From: Dolomedes plantarius
Taxonomy: Eukaryota > Arthropoda > Arachnida > Araneae > Dolomedidae
NCBI GenBank assembly: GCA_907164885.2
Contig: OU015491.1
Location: 120,208,431-120,272,430, forward strand
DNA length: 64,000 nt
Direction of reading: 5' to 3'
In this document: in pieces, positions 51,899 through 62,412 of the stretch
Position numbering within the stretch: the stretch's first letter is position 1
How the letters are laid out: every line of letters starts with the position of its first letter
Translations under genes and position numbers: made by a program
The notes under the pieces: model-generated
What the model was told of the DNA's origin: nothing
Databases searched by the model: none
What the model saw: only the letters and a program-made list of their open reading frames with translations

Positions 51899-52025
51899 AT
51901 CCGAAAGTGAATAACCGGTAAGTGGTTTTTTAAAAATTTTAACATGAAATAATATAAATGACAACATGCAGAACTTTCATTTTTTTACTTGCTGATATAT
52001 TTAACCAAGATGTATTTTACATTTG

Positions 52026-52746
52026 TTTAAATTAATTATTTGCAATATACTGACTTTTTTAGCGGGGGATTGGGGGGGCGGCAGCCCCCCATACACATAA
52101 CAAATTTCTCATCATTTTTTGTATTTGTGTATTTTTGTGCTTTTTCTGTGGTTGTATAGTTTAAAAAATGCGTAATTTTGGGACTTTTCGGACTTTCTCG
52201 TTCCAAAAACACGCGTTCTGCTTGGGCGACAAAAAATTAAAAAAAATAAAATCGACTGCCCTTATTTAACTTCATTTTTTTATTTTCTGTATAAATTTTC
52301 AATGAAAGTTCTGGGTTAATTCCCAATATACGGTGCCCCTTGTATTTCACTGCATTGGAACCGCCATCTTGGTTCCGTCTCCCGTCGCCAATTTGGCGAT
52401 TGGAGACGGAACCAAGATGGTGGTTCCAGTGCAGTGAAATAATATAAATGACAACATGCAGAACTTTCATTGAAAATTTATACAGAAAATAAAAAAATGA
52501 AGTTAAATAAGGGCAGTCGATTTTATTTTTTTTAATTTTTTGTCGCCCAAGCAGAACGCGTGTTTTTGGAACGAGAAAGTCCGAAAAGTCCCAAAATTAC
52601 GCATTTTTTAAACTATACAACCACAGAAAAAGCACAAAAATACACAAATACAAAAAATGATGAGAAATTTGTTATGTGTATGGGGGGCTGCCGCCCCCCC
52701 AATCCCCCGCTAAAAAAGTCAGTATATTGCAAATAATTAATTTAAA
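52026..52746. repeat. Foldback: apparently perfect 288-bp inverted repeat with 145-bp loop
   Basis: Arms 52026-52313 and 52459-52746 are reverse complements, from tttaaattaattatttgc to gcaaataattaatttaaa. I noticed no mismatch by eye. The loop is most of hairpin unit copy 2. Each arm has a gggggattgggggggcgg run, a possible G-quadruplex on opposite strands. Confidence 0.9.
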
Positions 52747-52751
52747 TTACG

Positions 52752-53059
52752 GTTCCCACACGGTGAAGCGAGCGTTGCACAGTCCATTTACCGACTGTAC
52801 GACTGGCACCGTCATTAAACTGGGTGGTAATTTGAGCTAATGTTTGGCTTCGCTGGCTACGTACAATACGCCTGAGCCGTCTCTCACCACGCACTGCCAA
52901 GGCTAATTGTCCTTTGCAGTTTGCCCGATCGATAGTTTTTTTTCCACCATCCATGTATTCTTGGTATACTCTTGACACTGTCGACCTTGAAAATCCTAGC
53001 TGTCTGACGATTTCGGAAATTGAATGGCCCATGCGTCGACGATTGCATGCGTCGACCAT
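52752..53059 (-). pseudogene. Tc1 transposase, N-terminal piece
   Basis: The minus strand reads GHSISEIVRQLGFSRSTVSR, VYQEYMDGGKKTIDRANCKG, ERRLRRIVRSQRSQTLAQIT and QFNDGASRTVGKWTVQRSLH, the paired HTH domain that binds the Tc1 inverted repeat. It breaks after HRVG at the composite insertion and resumes at 50953. The first codons upstream of the HTH are degraded (region 53060-53140). Confidence 0.85.
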
Positions 53060-53261
53060 GCACCTACGATTTGTCCGCGATCGAAGGCGTTTAAATCAGG
53101 CAGTTTACCCATACTGGCAATTCCAACAACTAATTCAGAACAACCACAGTACGCGCTATACATGCAGTTACCACAGCGCCCTCACTTGCGCATACATGAT
53201 GCGCAGCGCTACACAATTTGCATAGGCTTTGCTATCCCTAATTCAGTGGCACTTCAGTGTA

Positions 53262-53775
53262 TATACATTTATAATAAACCACTAAAAGCTGAAAACGAAA
53301 AATATCAAATTGTGTTTTGGAATGAACTTCTAAAATAAAAATGGCAACAAAGAACATTTGTTTACAATCTGAGACCGGTAATTCTTCGAAAAATCAACGG
53401 TAATTCTCCGAAATGTCTTAAAATATAAATCTTTTAGTATAAAATCTGACTTGAAAGATTATTATTTTCATTTATTATTCGAGTTTAATATATGACTTGA
53501 AACTTTTTGATTGTATTTATTTTTCTATCGTTTTTGCTTCTCGCTGTTCAGTAAGCCCAACATGGCTGGCTTGAGAGTTGTGAGGTTCTTACATTTCTGG
53601 ATTCACCCTTCAAAAATTGTTGTTTTTTTATTAATTGAAAGTTAACGGTAGTAAAATTTAAAATTCGGGCTTCGAGGTGCACGTACTCATCGTCTGCACT
53701 ACCTATGTGCCGAAGTTCATGACTGTAAGTGCCATAGATTCGTCTGGAGACCACACACACACACAAACACTAAAA
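53262..53775. other. No gene recognised
   Basis: AT-rich; a minus frame at 53548-53766 reads through a (CA)n tract and has no motif. Confidence 0.45.
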
Positions 53776-53780
53776 AACAC

Positions 53781-53880
53781 ACGTTAACACACACGTGTAA
53801 AAATTTGAAGCTTCGCAAAATTTTTACACGTTAACACACACGTGTAAAAATTTGAAGCTTCGCAAAATTTTTACACGTTA
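53781..53880. repeat. Two 47-bp units, each a palindrome
   Basis: Units start acgttaacacacacgtg at 53781 and 53828, with a partial third at 53875. Each contains acgtgtaaaaattt and its inverse aaatttttacacgt around gaagcttcgc. Single strands could form stacked hairpins. Confidence 0.9.
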
Positions 53881-55342
53881 TTGCATACTACTATTCATTT
53901 TCCATCAGACATATTATTACAAAAACCTGGACAGAATGCTGAAATGACCTATTTTTTAATCTATGATCTTAAAGCAGTAACTAATGTATGTTTAGGATGT
54001 GCTTATCGAATAGTTTACATTTTTCTGGAGAAAAGAATTCATTGCCGTCATTTTGGCCTTGTTTACTTTTTTAGCTATCACGGAATTTTTCCATGCGTAT
54101 TATAGGATATAGCATACCCGTGACTGTCGCAGACCCTGTTGGACGAGCTACCCTATACTCTCTGCACTTATTGGAGATGGTCCATACCCGACACTGGTGA
54201 CGTGAGGGCTCGATAAAAGAAAAAAATTCCCAATTAATTTTTTTTTTTATTTTACCTTTTATAATAGCAATTTTTTAATATATCCTTACAAATTTCATTG
54301 ATTGGTTTATCATAAGCATAGTGATATGTATAGTTCATCATATGTGTGTTATAGTGTATATAAGGGATTAATATGTTTTTCTGGTTGCAATGAAGTTAAT
54401 ATGTTGTATTGCTTTTATAAATTGATAATGTTCTAGGCTTCTACGCTTCAAATAGCCAATTCTTGGTAAAATGGTACTTTCACAATGATTCATGATTTTT
54501 TTGTGTGAGTGTCAATTTTGGAAATTTTACGCCCTCATCAGTGTTAGAGGGCCCCCATCCCGAGTTGTGTTTATAGTCAAGAATTCTCTAAATCAGGCCC
54601 TGGGCCCAATATCCTGTCTGAGACTTTTGGAAAAAACATGAGCATTACTCTAACAGCTTATAAAGAAGTCTACCAATTTACTTCTCGCACAGTAAAATGT
54701 CCTCGACCTAACAGCCAAAGTTATATTGAGTAAAGCCTGTTTGTCTAACAAGTGAGGTCTTCTGTTAGCAGCACAGATTTTGCGTTATTAGGTCTCGCAG
54801 CATCCTCTGCATAAATAAACCTCATAACCTTCTGCGAACAAAAATTCAAATTCAGTTGGGGGAAAATAACGCAAAAAAATATAGATAAATAACCTGAAAT
54901 ACAATTCTAGTTTTCCCCATATACTATTTTTCATGTATTGAAGTAACGCAGATTTTCTTTCCTATTTTGAATTTGCGGAGTAATTAAACTTGTTAACGTC
55001 ATTCAAAAATATTTTCGTGGGAAAGACATCTTGAAATCTAACCTCAGGGTGACCGTCTGCAAGCATCGGGAACTGATTCCACTTCTAATTTCAAGGCGGA
55101 TGCTCACAACATTAAGCTCGACAAACTCAACCAACTAGTCGATGAGAGGAACTTCATTTTGAATGCCTCTTCACATCTTTTCTCTCTTTCTTATGGAAGT
55201 CATGAACACAGGATGTAGGCCTGTGCGAATTCTTCATTTTATTTTTTCCACAATTCTGACATTTTTCTTCATGAACATTCGTCATGGGTTCGCCTAACGA
55301 TCCTTAATCGTTCTTACCAACGATTGAATGCTATCGCAATGA
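53881..55342. other. No gene recognised
   Basis: Mainly AT-rich; slightly GC-richer around 54110-54220. No supported feature. Confidence 0.45.
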
Positions 55343-55545
55343 ATCACATCTAGGGATTGTAGGGCTGATTATCCGGGTACCCGGAGGAAATTAATAAAAC
55401 CGAAAACCCGGTTCCAATGGTTGTAGAACCGAGCATTTGAAATAAGTCAAATCAGGTTTAAAACACAAAGCTTTGATGGGGATAAACAGTCTTACCATGA
55501 TTTACCCTGTATCACAATCCAGATCTTCAAAACCTTTTGTCTTAT

Positions 55546-55962
55546 GGTTTCTATGTACTAACCCTATTGGATTTGGTCAACTCAATGTCAACCTATGGAG
55601 ATTTGTCCAAGGATTGCCGTCTTGGATTTAAAGATTTTTTTAAAGAATCGTACTCCGTAATTGAGAAAGAAATTTTACACCTTGGGGCATTTTTCATTTT
55701 TTTTTAAATGTAAATAAATTTTGAAGTTTAAATTATCCGGGGAGGGGGGGGATCTGGTAAAGTGTGTTTTAAACGTTCAATACCTTTGGTGGACGAAATG
55801 TATAAAATGAATCCCGTTGCAAGGGGCAAAAAATTTCAAGCTATCTGAAAATGTCATTTTTATTTGATTATCAGCATTTATGTAGCTGTCGATAGAAGAC
55901 AAATTTTCTCCGTAGGTTAACATTGAGGTGAGCGAATTCAGTAGGGTTAGTACACAGCAGCC
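55546..55962. mobile_element. TTAA-flanked MITE (piggyBac-like), copy 2
   Basis: This is the same family as 36319-36739 and in the same orientation: tgtactaaccctattgga at the left, ggttagtacacagcagcc at the right. The right flank is TTAA (55963-55966), the left TTAT (55542-55545). The left terminus has decayed (ggtttctat for ggctgctgt). Confidence 0.8.
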
Positions 55963-56072
55963 TTAAGAGTACCTACAGTGCTAACTACTAGATCACCCTC
56001 AGAACAACTCAGAGGTCAATCCCTTCCTGCTATCAAAAGATCGGGTGTCGTTCGTTTTTATTGATTTATTAA

Positions 56073-56076
<4 letters not shown>

Positions 56077-56130
<54 letters not shown>
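56077..56130. repeat. (TA)n microsatellite
   Basis: About 27 TA units followed by tttatttattta. Confidence 0.9.
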
Positions 56131-56134
<4 letters not shown>

Positions 56135-56273
56135 TTATTTATTTTTATTGATTTATTTGTGTAGTGAAATGTATTTATTACAGTAATTGAATTTTATTAT
56201 TGATTTATTTCGCATAAAAATTTCAAAAGAAGTTTTATTTATTTCAGTTATAAATAGCAACGTTAGAAATAAA

Positions 56274-57238
56274 TACAGCGATTTCCGCTTATAAGAATCA
56301 CGTTTGTTATCACTGTTTTTGATTCTTATAAGCGGTTGATTCTTATTGCCGAAATTTAGGTTTTTGGACAGGCACACACACACCTATATATACATATATT
56401 AGATAATTTATCATAAAATACTCTTTAATTTACGTTAATTATCTTTTATTAAAAATGTTTTATAGTTTTAAAAATACAACTTAATTTCTAGACCTATAAG
56501 TAGATACAGATGATTATAGTAAGAGAAGAAAAAAAATCCAATATGTGTTACAACATACCTGCTTAACAGTTTTAACATTTCAGCTACAGGAAGGGAGCAA
56601 GAAAAAGTTTTCTATATTAGTTTGACGTAATGAAGTTTTCAGGAGGCTGTTTATACCTCTTTCAATGCCAATAGTCTCAGACGAAGATTCACCTTCTAGC
56701 TTACGTTTCACGGTTTGATAACGTGCTGAATCAACTAATGTCACGTTTGCCTAAGTAATAGTGGACACTTCGCCGAAGATTTATATGTCCAGGAAGCCGC
56801 AACCAGGATGTGGGAGGTAGAAAAAAAAGAGTCCCTGTCTTTGTTTGTCAGTGGAGAAAAGTGGAATCGGACCCGGACGAGCAAAGATGCCCCCGGGTCA
56901 AGCTAATAGGACAGTGTTGTGCTAAAGCGTTTAAAGGGAAACTATTATGTCTAACAAAGAAAGGGATGCATTTTACAACTGCATTCCATCCCATCTAATC
57001 AGTCCTTTTTTAACAAAAAAAATAAAGAAAGAACTTCGTGCCTTTTGAGGGTTTAAGTGGCTTTTTTGGAAAAATGGAGGACGAAGAGTGTAAACTGATT
57101 CTTAAAACCGGTGGATTGATTCTTTAAAGCGAAAATTTTAACATGGAAATAATACATTTGTTTTTGTTTTTGCAATATTGATTCTTATAAACGGTTGATT
57201 CTTATAACCACTGATCACCATAAGCGGTGGTTACTGTA
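56274..57238 (-). mobile_element. Pogo/Tigger-like element
   Basis: The left end TACAGCGATTTCCGCTTATA and right end, inverse TACAGTAACCACCGCTTATG, form an imperfect TIR with a TA border. Subterminal gattcttataagcggttgat motifs repeat on both sides, including a perfect 16-bp inverted pair ccgcttataagaatca (56285-56334). A transposase tail remains on the minus strand. Confidence 0.65.
56580..56732 (-). pseudogene. Tigger-like transposase C-terminal tail
   Basis: The minus strand reads RYQTVKRKLEGESSSETIG, then INSLLKTSLRQTNIENFF. It ends shortly after in TGA (56580-56582). The '(K/R)QT-x-I-x-(D/E)-F/Y-F' ending is typical of pogo/Tigger transposases. The rest of the protein is deleted. Confidence 0.5.
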
Positions 57239-57528
57239 TATTGTTTTCATTAATATTTAGAGCAAATGTTTTGTGTTTTATGTATTATTCAAACTCAGGT
57301 TATACCCATGTACCCGGTTCTGAAAACATTTAAGAACCGAAACCCGGGTCTGAATCTTTAGTCCGGTTCTGCAATGCCTAATCACATCGTATAGCTGCGA
57401 GGTCAAAGAAGTGAACCCTCATCTCGCAGTGGATGTTTTACAAACTAAACTACCCCGGCCTCATTTTTAATATTTTTCTCCCAATTAATCTAACTATATA
57501 TGCTTATTAATTTCACGTACAGCTACTA

Positions 57529-58536
57529 CAGTCGAACCCCGTTATAGCGAACCCGGTATATAACGAACTCCCAGATATAACGAACGTAAATTTTGGTCCC
57601 GCCGTTTCCCAATTGTATTTAATGCTAATTTATCCTTTTACAGCGAGCCTCCGAAATCTTAAGAATCGACTATAACGAACATTTTTTTCAGTCGACAACT
57701 GAATTTTTTTTAGTTTTTAAACTTTTTAAGAATGTTGAAGATACAACGAATGTTGAAGAAGCAAAGAATGTTGAAGAAGATGATGAAGATTTACCTATCG
57801 CGATGTGGATAGAAAAGCACAAAATGTCATCATTCTCAGATTGTGGCGTGCAGTTGTTCGAAACATGTGATAATGAAGTCATTACATGTGAAAATACGAC
57901 TAATGAAGATATTGTGGAAGAAATTAAAATGAATCATTCTGAAATTGAAGATTCTGCTTCTGATGCTGGTGAAGAGGATCACATAAATGACGAAATCTCC
58001 ACCATCTCAGATGCTACAGCAGCGATGGGTGTAATTAATAAGTTTTTGTCTACACAAACAGTGGAAGAAAGAGTGTTGGAGTCATTTGATGTATTGGACA
58101 ATGAAATTCATAAAATGTTTTTGAAATGGGCATCACGTCAGCAGAAGATTAACGATTATTTCTGTATCAATATAGTGAGCAGCAATTAAAGATAAAATCA
58201 ATATATTTCCATTTGTCTTTATTTTTAGTTAATTTAATTAGTATTGCGTCAGTTTAATGTAATCGATTTAAGTCAATTTAATTCATTAATGATCATTTTT
58301 AAGAGATTTTATCATTCTTTCAATACATCATTATTGAATATACATAGCAACTAATGAGTTATACATTTTGTGAGCTTTAACATTTTTCTTAATGGTTCGG
58401 ATATAGCGAACAAAACCTTTAGTCCCTTGAAGTTCGTTATTCATAACATAACGTTACCCGGCGTGTCAGCCATAAACGACCATATACTCCAAGTAACCAG
58501 TCGCTGGCGTAAGTTCGTTATAACGGAGTTCGACTG
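57529..58536 (+). mobile_element. Tigger/pogo element, internally deleted
   Basis: The ends CAGTCGAACCCCGTTATAGC and, inverse, CAGTCGAACTCCGTTATAAC are near-identical Tigger-type inverted repeats. They are bordered by TA (57527-57528 and 58537-58538). Length 1008 bp. It retains the C-terminal part of a transposase (57725-58189). Confidence 0.8.
57725..58189 (+). pseudogene. Tigger transposase C-terminal region
   Basis: The frame is open from about 57725 (NVEDTTNVEEAKNVEEDDED, then LPIAMWIEKHKM; ATG at 57803 is internal) to TAA at 58187-58189. It contains an acidic stretch, then AMGVINKFLSTQTVEERVLE and LKWASRQQKINDYF. The acidic tail and QQKI-x-DYF ending match pogo/Tigger proteins after the DDE domain. 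That catalytic domain and the CENP-B-like N-terminus are absent, so this is a deletion relic, although this part has no stop. Confidence 0.65.
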
Positions 58537-58538
58537 TA

Positions 58539-59066
58539 TTAAAAAATATTAACACATCCCTAGTGTGAAGTACCTGTCTTTATAAATCAGTTGAATGGGA
58601 TAACCGCAAATTATATTTTAGATTTTTCCCAATACTGAGTCTCTAAATCGAAATTGTTCCTTATTTTTCTTTGTTTCATATAAAGTTGCTGTCATCATAT
58701 GAGTGTAAATAAAAATTTTAATGTACAATCAATATTTTATTCCCGCCTATCTTAAGAACAATTTTCAGCATTTTTCACATTTCTTAGCCGAAAGCTTCTT
58801 AGCAATTTATTGATATTTGCGACAAAGAACAGAACAGGTTTCGGAGCAATATATCAGGCTTTATCTTAAGGTGATAAGCGTTATTTGAAACGGCAAAAAT
58901 AATTTTGGAGTTTCAGCAAAACTATTAAAGGTTTTGTTTTTCTTTTTATTCGCTTAAACTTAAGTATAAAGGTCAATTACGAAAGGGGTTAATTTTGTAC
59001 GCTTATATCAATCAGTTTTTCATATCATTCACTCAAAAAAATCTAAATAACTAAGGATATATATTA
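58539..59066. other. No gene recognised
   Basis: AT-rich, no supported feature. Confidence 0.5.
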
Positions 59067-59074
59067 GAATATTA

Positions 59075-59601
59075 CAAAGGTGGGGAAATGCGGCTCCCAT
59101 TAAAATTTTGAAAACTCATGCCAGAATCAAAATATCCAAACTTAAAGAAAGCTGCTTGTCTTCTATTTCCAATTTTTGGTACAACATATTGCTGTGAATC
59201 TTTGTACTCCACAATGAAGTTCGTGAAGTCGAAACATCGTTCACAGATCAACATACAGAATTTCTGCGGACAGCTTTAACTAATTTTACGCCAAATTTAA
59301 ATATTTTCCCAAATATTGTCGTTAGATGTAATTTATACTTTTCATTAATAAATACGTTTTTATTATATTTTATTTTTGTTATATTTGATTTTTATTATAT
59401 TTGAATTTTATTACTAAAATTTTGAAATAATTATTTTCTTTTTCATAATTATATTTTTATATGTGTTCTTATATGTGATTTGTAAAAATATACAGTTACA
59501 TTAAATAAAAATTTTTGAATTTGTGTATCTACGTGTGGCTCTTTATAAAATATAAAATACCGGATTGCGGCTCTCTTTGGCTTCATATGTGCTCACCGCA
59601 G
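59075..59601. mobile_element. Short hAT derivative with perfect 8-bp duplication
   Basis: The left end CAAAGGTGGGGAAATGCGGC and the right part tgcggctctctttggcttc..gctcaccgcag resemble the gcggctc-bearing ends of Charlie-like hATs. The flanks are a perfect GAATATTA (59067-59074 and 59602-59609). 527 bp. The minus frame 59072-59254 shows no clear domain. Confidence 0.75.
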
Positions 59602-59609
59602 GAATATTA

Positions 59610-61707
59610 AATATATAGAAAAGTAAAAATAAATAAAAGAATAAGTTAGAATATAACTTGAAACACCGCGGAACTTGTAGGATACTCTCTTACGGGACCT
59701 CTTATGGGTGAACCAACGCTACTCTCTATTTGAAAATAAATTAAAACATGAATTAAAATACTAGAGATACAGAGGCTTTTCATCTAATCTTACTAAAGGA
59801 GGGAAAGGGATCAAATACCCTAACCATCGGCTGTCTGTAAATAGCTAGTCAAGTATTGAAGTAGAAATAAATATTCCATCGTACCACCAAATAGTGTACC
59901 TATAACATTCGGGAAGCTTCTTGTACCTATTGCACTTTTTTTTTATTTGGGGGGAGGGGAGGGATCTCCATGCCAGCACGTACAATGACCCTTGAAGAAA
60001 AATGGGTGTTTTCAGGGACATTAAACATATAGGGAAATAGAGAATCTGATTAAAAACTCATTAAATAATTTCTTTAAAATAACATTTACAACAGTTTTAA
60101 GTATAGTATGTATCTGTAAATGCTGTCATTTATTTTATTAGAATTTTGCAAATACACGCTACTAAAAGTATTTGCAACTGTAACGGTGTGAATTGTTTAT
60201 CAAATCACGTAAACATTCATGGTAAACACTTACTGCACACCTTATCAATATACGTATTTCTAGTAGAGAGCGTATGAAAAATATTTGGAAACAATTTAAA
60301 ATTTTTCAGAGGGGGGAGTTATATTGATATTTTTCTTTAATATACACAAAATTTTCATATATTGGCGAGCCATCACAAGCCTGATTTGTATTTATGAAAA
60401 TTATACTTTTTACAAAAGTGGAATATATACCTTCATATTCTTTTTTTAGCATTAACAATCCAGCAAATTCTAAAGACAGCTTAAAATTTTAAATCTCATG
60501 CTTTCAAATTGATTTCAAAATATTTTGTAATCAGCAGAAATGATTTTCATAATTTCAAAATATTTTTTTTTATTTACTGAACACGCTACATCTAATTCCA
60601 TCTTTAAGAGACTGAAATCGGCTTCATTGGTGTCTAATAGTCGTCAACTTGAACAGTCAAAGTTTTAATTAAATTTTGATAGGTTGCATAGAGAATAGCC
60701 TCTCATTCGTGCCGTAGATGAGATAAAGTACAAGAAGATCCTTGTAGTTAAGCCAAAGCTGTCATTCTGTGCTTGAATTCAGAATTGTTTGATCGGATCC
60801 ACAGCCAAACATTGAAACCCAGTTAAACATTTAAACATTCGGTATCCAACAAACCACTCCTTACCTATAAGGTTATAAACAATGAAATAACATTTTACGT
60901 TTCTTAATTTAAAAATAAACAAGTGCACAGGGCGGAAATCGGTGAACTTAAAAAACCAGAATACTTTTTAGGCATGTTTCACACAGATTATATTCATCAC
61001 ATGTGTTTTTTTATGCATCGGTTGGTCAGAATACGCATCACGAATAGTAATAGTGTTTTCCGCAAGATCAACCACCGATAAGAGTGCATCATGAAAGTTT
61101 TAAGGGAAGTCTATGATGTGCAAAATATATTGCTACCTGAAAGAGAAATCATGAAATATTCAAAGTATAAAACGTCTTTATTCATTCAAAGAACTGCGAG
61201 CAAATACAGCAACTTGTCAAACACTTAAAACGATAAATATTAAAGGAGAATGTTTAAACCCATTTTTCAGTTTGTGCGTCAGTGCATTGTCCCTCAACTG
61301 ATAAGTCCAACACCCATTTCTCTTTTATGGTTTTACGAAGGATTTATTGGTTTTATATCTAATATTTTCCAAGCCTCTCAGAATGCCCTAATTATGGGAA
61401 CATATGAATAAAGGAAAACTTCTCCTTTAGTTATTATACAGATAAGGCTAGAATAAAGTTTACGCAGGCAAAAAAAAAAACCATAATCATTCACGCCTTC
61501 AAAGCAAAAATCATTCCAGAGTGATTTTTTAACTGCATCTTTACCAGAAAATAGTACCTTGAAATTAATATCGCTACAGCATTTGACTTTACCCTTTGCA
61601 AAACGTTATATGTCTTTCAAATGAATCAAACTGGTCGACCGAACTCAATCAAGTCTTTTCGATATCACAAAGCTTGTAAGGAACAGCAGGAAGATGTGAT
61701 AGATTGT
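59610..61707. other. No gene recognised
   Basis: 2.1 kb of AT-rich sequence with a short ggggggaggggaggg run at 59950. No supported frame or repeat. Confidence 0.45.
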
Positions 61708-61711
61708 TTAA

Positions 61712-62408
61712 GGGGGTCAGGGGACACATTTTTAAAAAAAAATTTATTCAATGAGTTAAATTTTTGAATTTTTTGTAATGGTTAACCATAATCTCTAACC
61801 AAAATCACATCATAAAACATCGCATAAAGTTTTTAAAACGTTTTAAATTTAAAATTTTTTTAAAAAGTGGGAAAATTTAAAATTGTTATAACTCGAAATA
61901 TTATTTGTCGAATTTCAAAATTTTTTCCTTTAATCAAACAGAAATATATGTTTTAATTTTGATTCAGCATTTTTTAAATATTAATTTAAAAAAATTTTAA
62001 ATATTTAAGGTAAAATTTTCAAAAAAAAATTATATAACTTATTTTTTAAAAATCATATTTTTAAAAGTAAATATTTTTCAAATTTTGTGATTTAAAATTA
62101 AAGTAAAATGATTGAAAAAGTCATGTTCCAAGTTTGAATAGTTTATCTTATATCGGTTCTTAACTTATAACAATTTAAAGACGAGAAATGGTGAAAAATC
62201 CCATCATGCAAAAATACGCATTTAGAAGTTTAAACAAAGATTGGTTGCTATTAGAATGTTGCAAAACAAAAAAATTAATATCTCCTGTTCTAATTAAGAT
62301 AAAAACATGATTTAAACGTCATTTCAAGCGAAAAATAACAAAAAAATTTAATGCAATAAATTTTTTTTTCGAAAATTTGAAGAATTTTGTGTCCTTGACT
62401 CCCTCGTT
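61712..62408. mobile_element. TTAA-flanked, very AT-rich MITE
   Basis: The ends GGGGGTCAGGGGACACA and (inverse) GAGGGAGTCAAGGACACA are inverted repeats. TTAA lies at 61708-61711 and 62409-62412, though the right TIR starts a few bases inside. The interior is dominated by A/T runs (about 697 bp) with no transposase. Confidence 0.65.
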
Positions 62409-62412
62409 TTAA

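Larger units (their letters stand above)
50954..52751. mobile_element. Composite insertion: Merlin-like element with hairpin units and foldback
   Basis: This 1.8-kb block interrupts the Tc1 transposase between GTG GGA and TTC GGG codons. It comprises: a 153-bp hairpin unit (50954-51106); a related start ggctcattcccaatacacgg (51107); a transposase N-terminus (51548-51898); a partial end gaaataatataaatgacaac (about 51946); and a 288-bp inverted repeat (52026-52313 and 52459-52746) around a second copy of the hairpin unit (52314-52466). I find no convincing target duplication (ggtt is present on both sides but ambiguous). Confidence 0.55.
50216..53259 (-). mobile_element. Tc1-like transposon split by a composite insertion
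   Basis: The left end TACACTGAAGTGCCACTGAA and the right end, its inverse (acttcagtgta at 53251-53261), share an inverted repeat of about 30 bp including attagggata. The flanks are TA (50214-50215 and 53260-53261). Removing the insert (50954-52751) leaves about 1.25 kb, the normal Tc1 size. The transposase is in two pieces, 52752-53059 (N-terminal) and about 50240-50953 (C-terminal). Confidence 0.85.
55351..57380. mobile_element. hAT (Ac-like) element with perfect target duplication, host to three insertions
   Basis: The ends TAGGGATTGTAGG and (inverse) TAGGCATTGCAGA are flanked by perfect ATCACATC (55343-55350 and 57381-57388). Subterminal acccggt motifs occur on both sides. The element's own sequence is only about 0.65 kb and has no transposase. 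The rest is a TTAA MITE (55546-55962), (TA)n (about 56077-56130) and a Tigger-like element (56274-57238). Confidence 0.85.

Noticed and set aside
51890..51930. Splice donor (gtaagt) ending a Merlin-like exon
   Set aside because: The reading frame that would reach it requires a further frame change after the A run; family resemblance favours a slip and stop instead.
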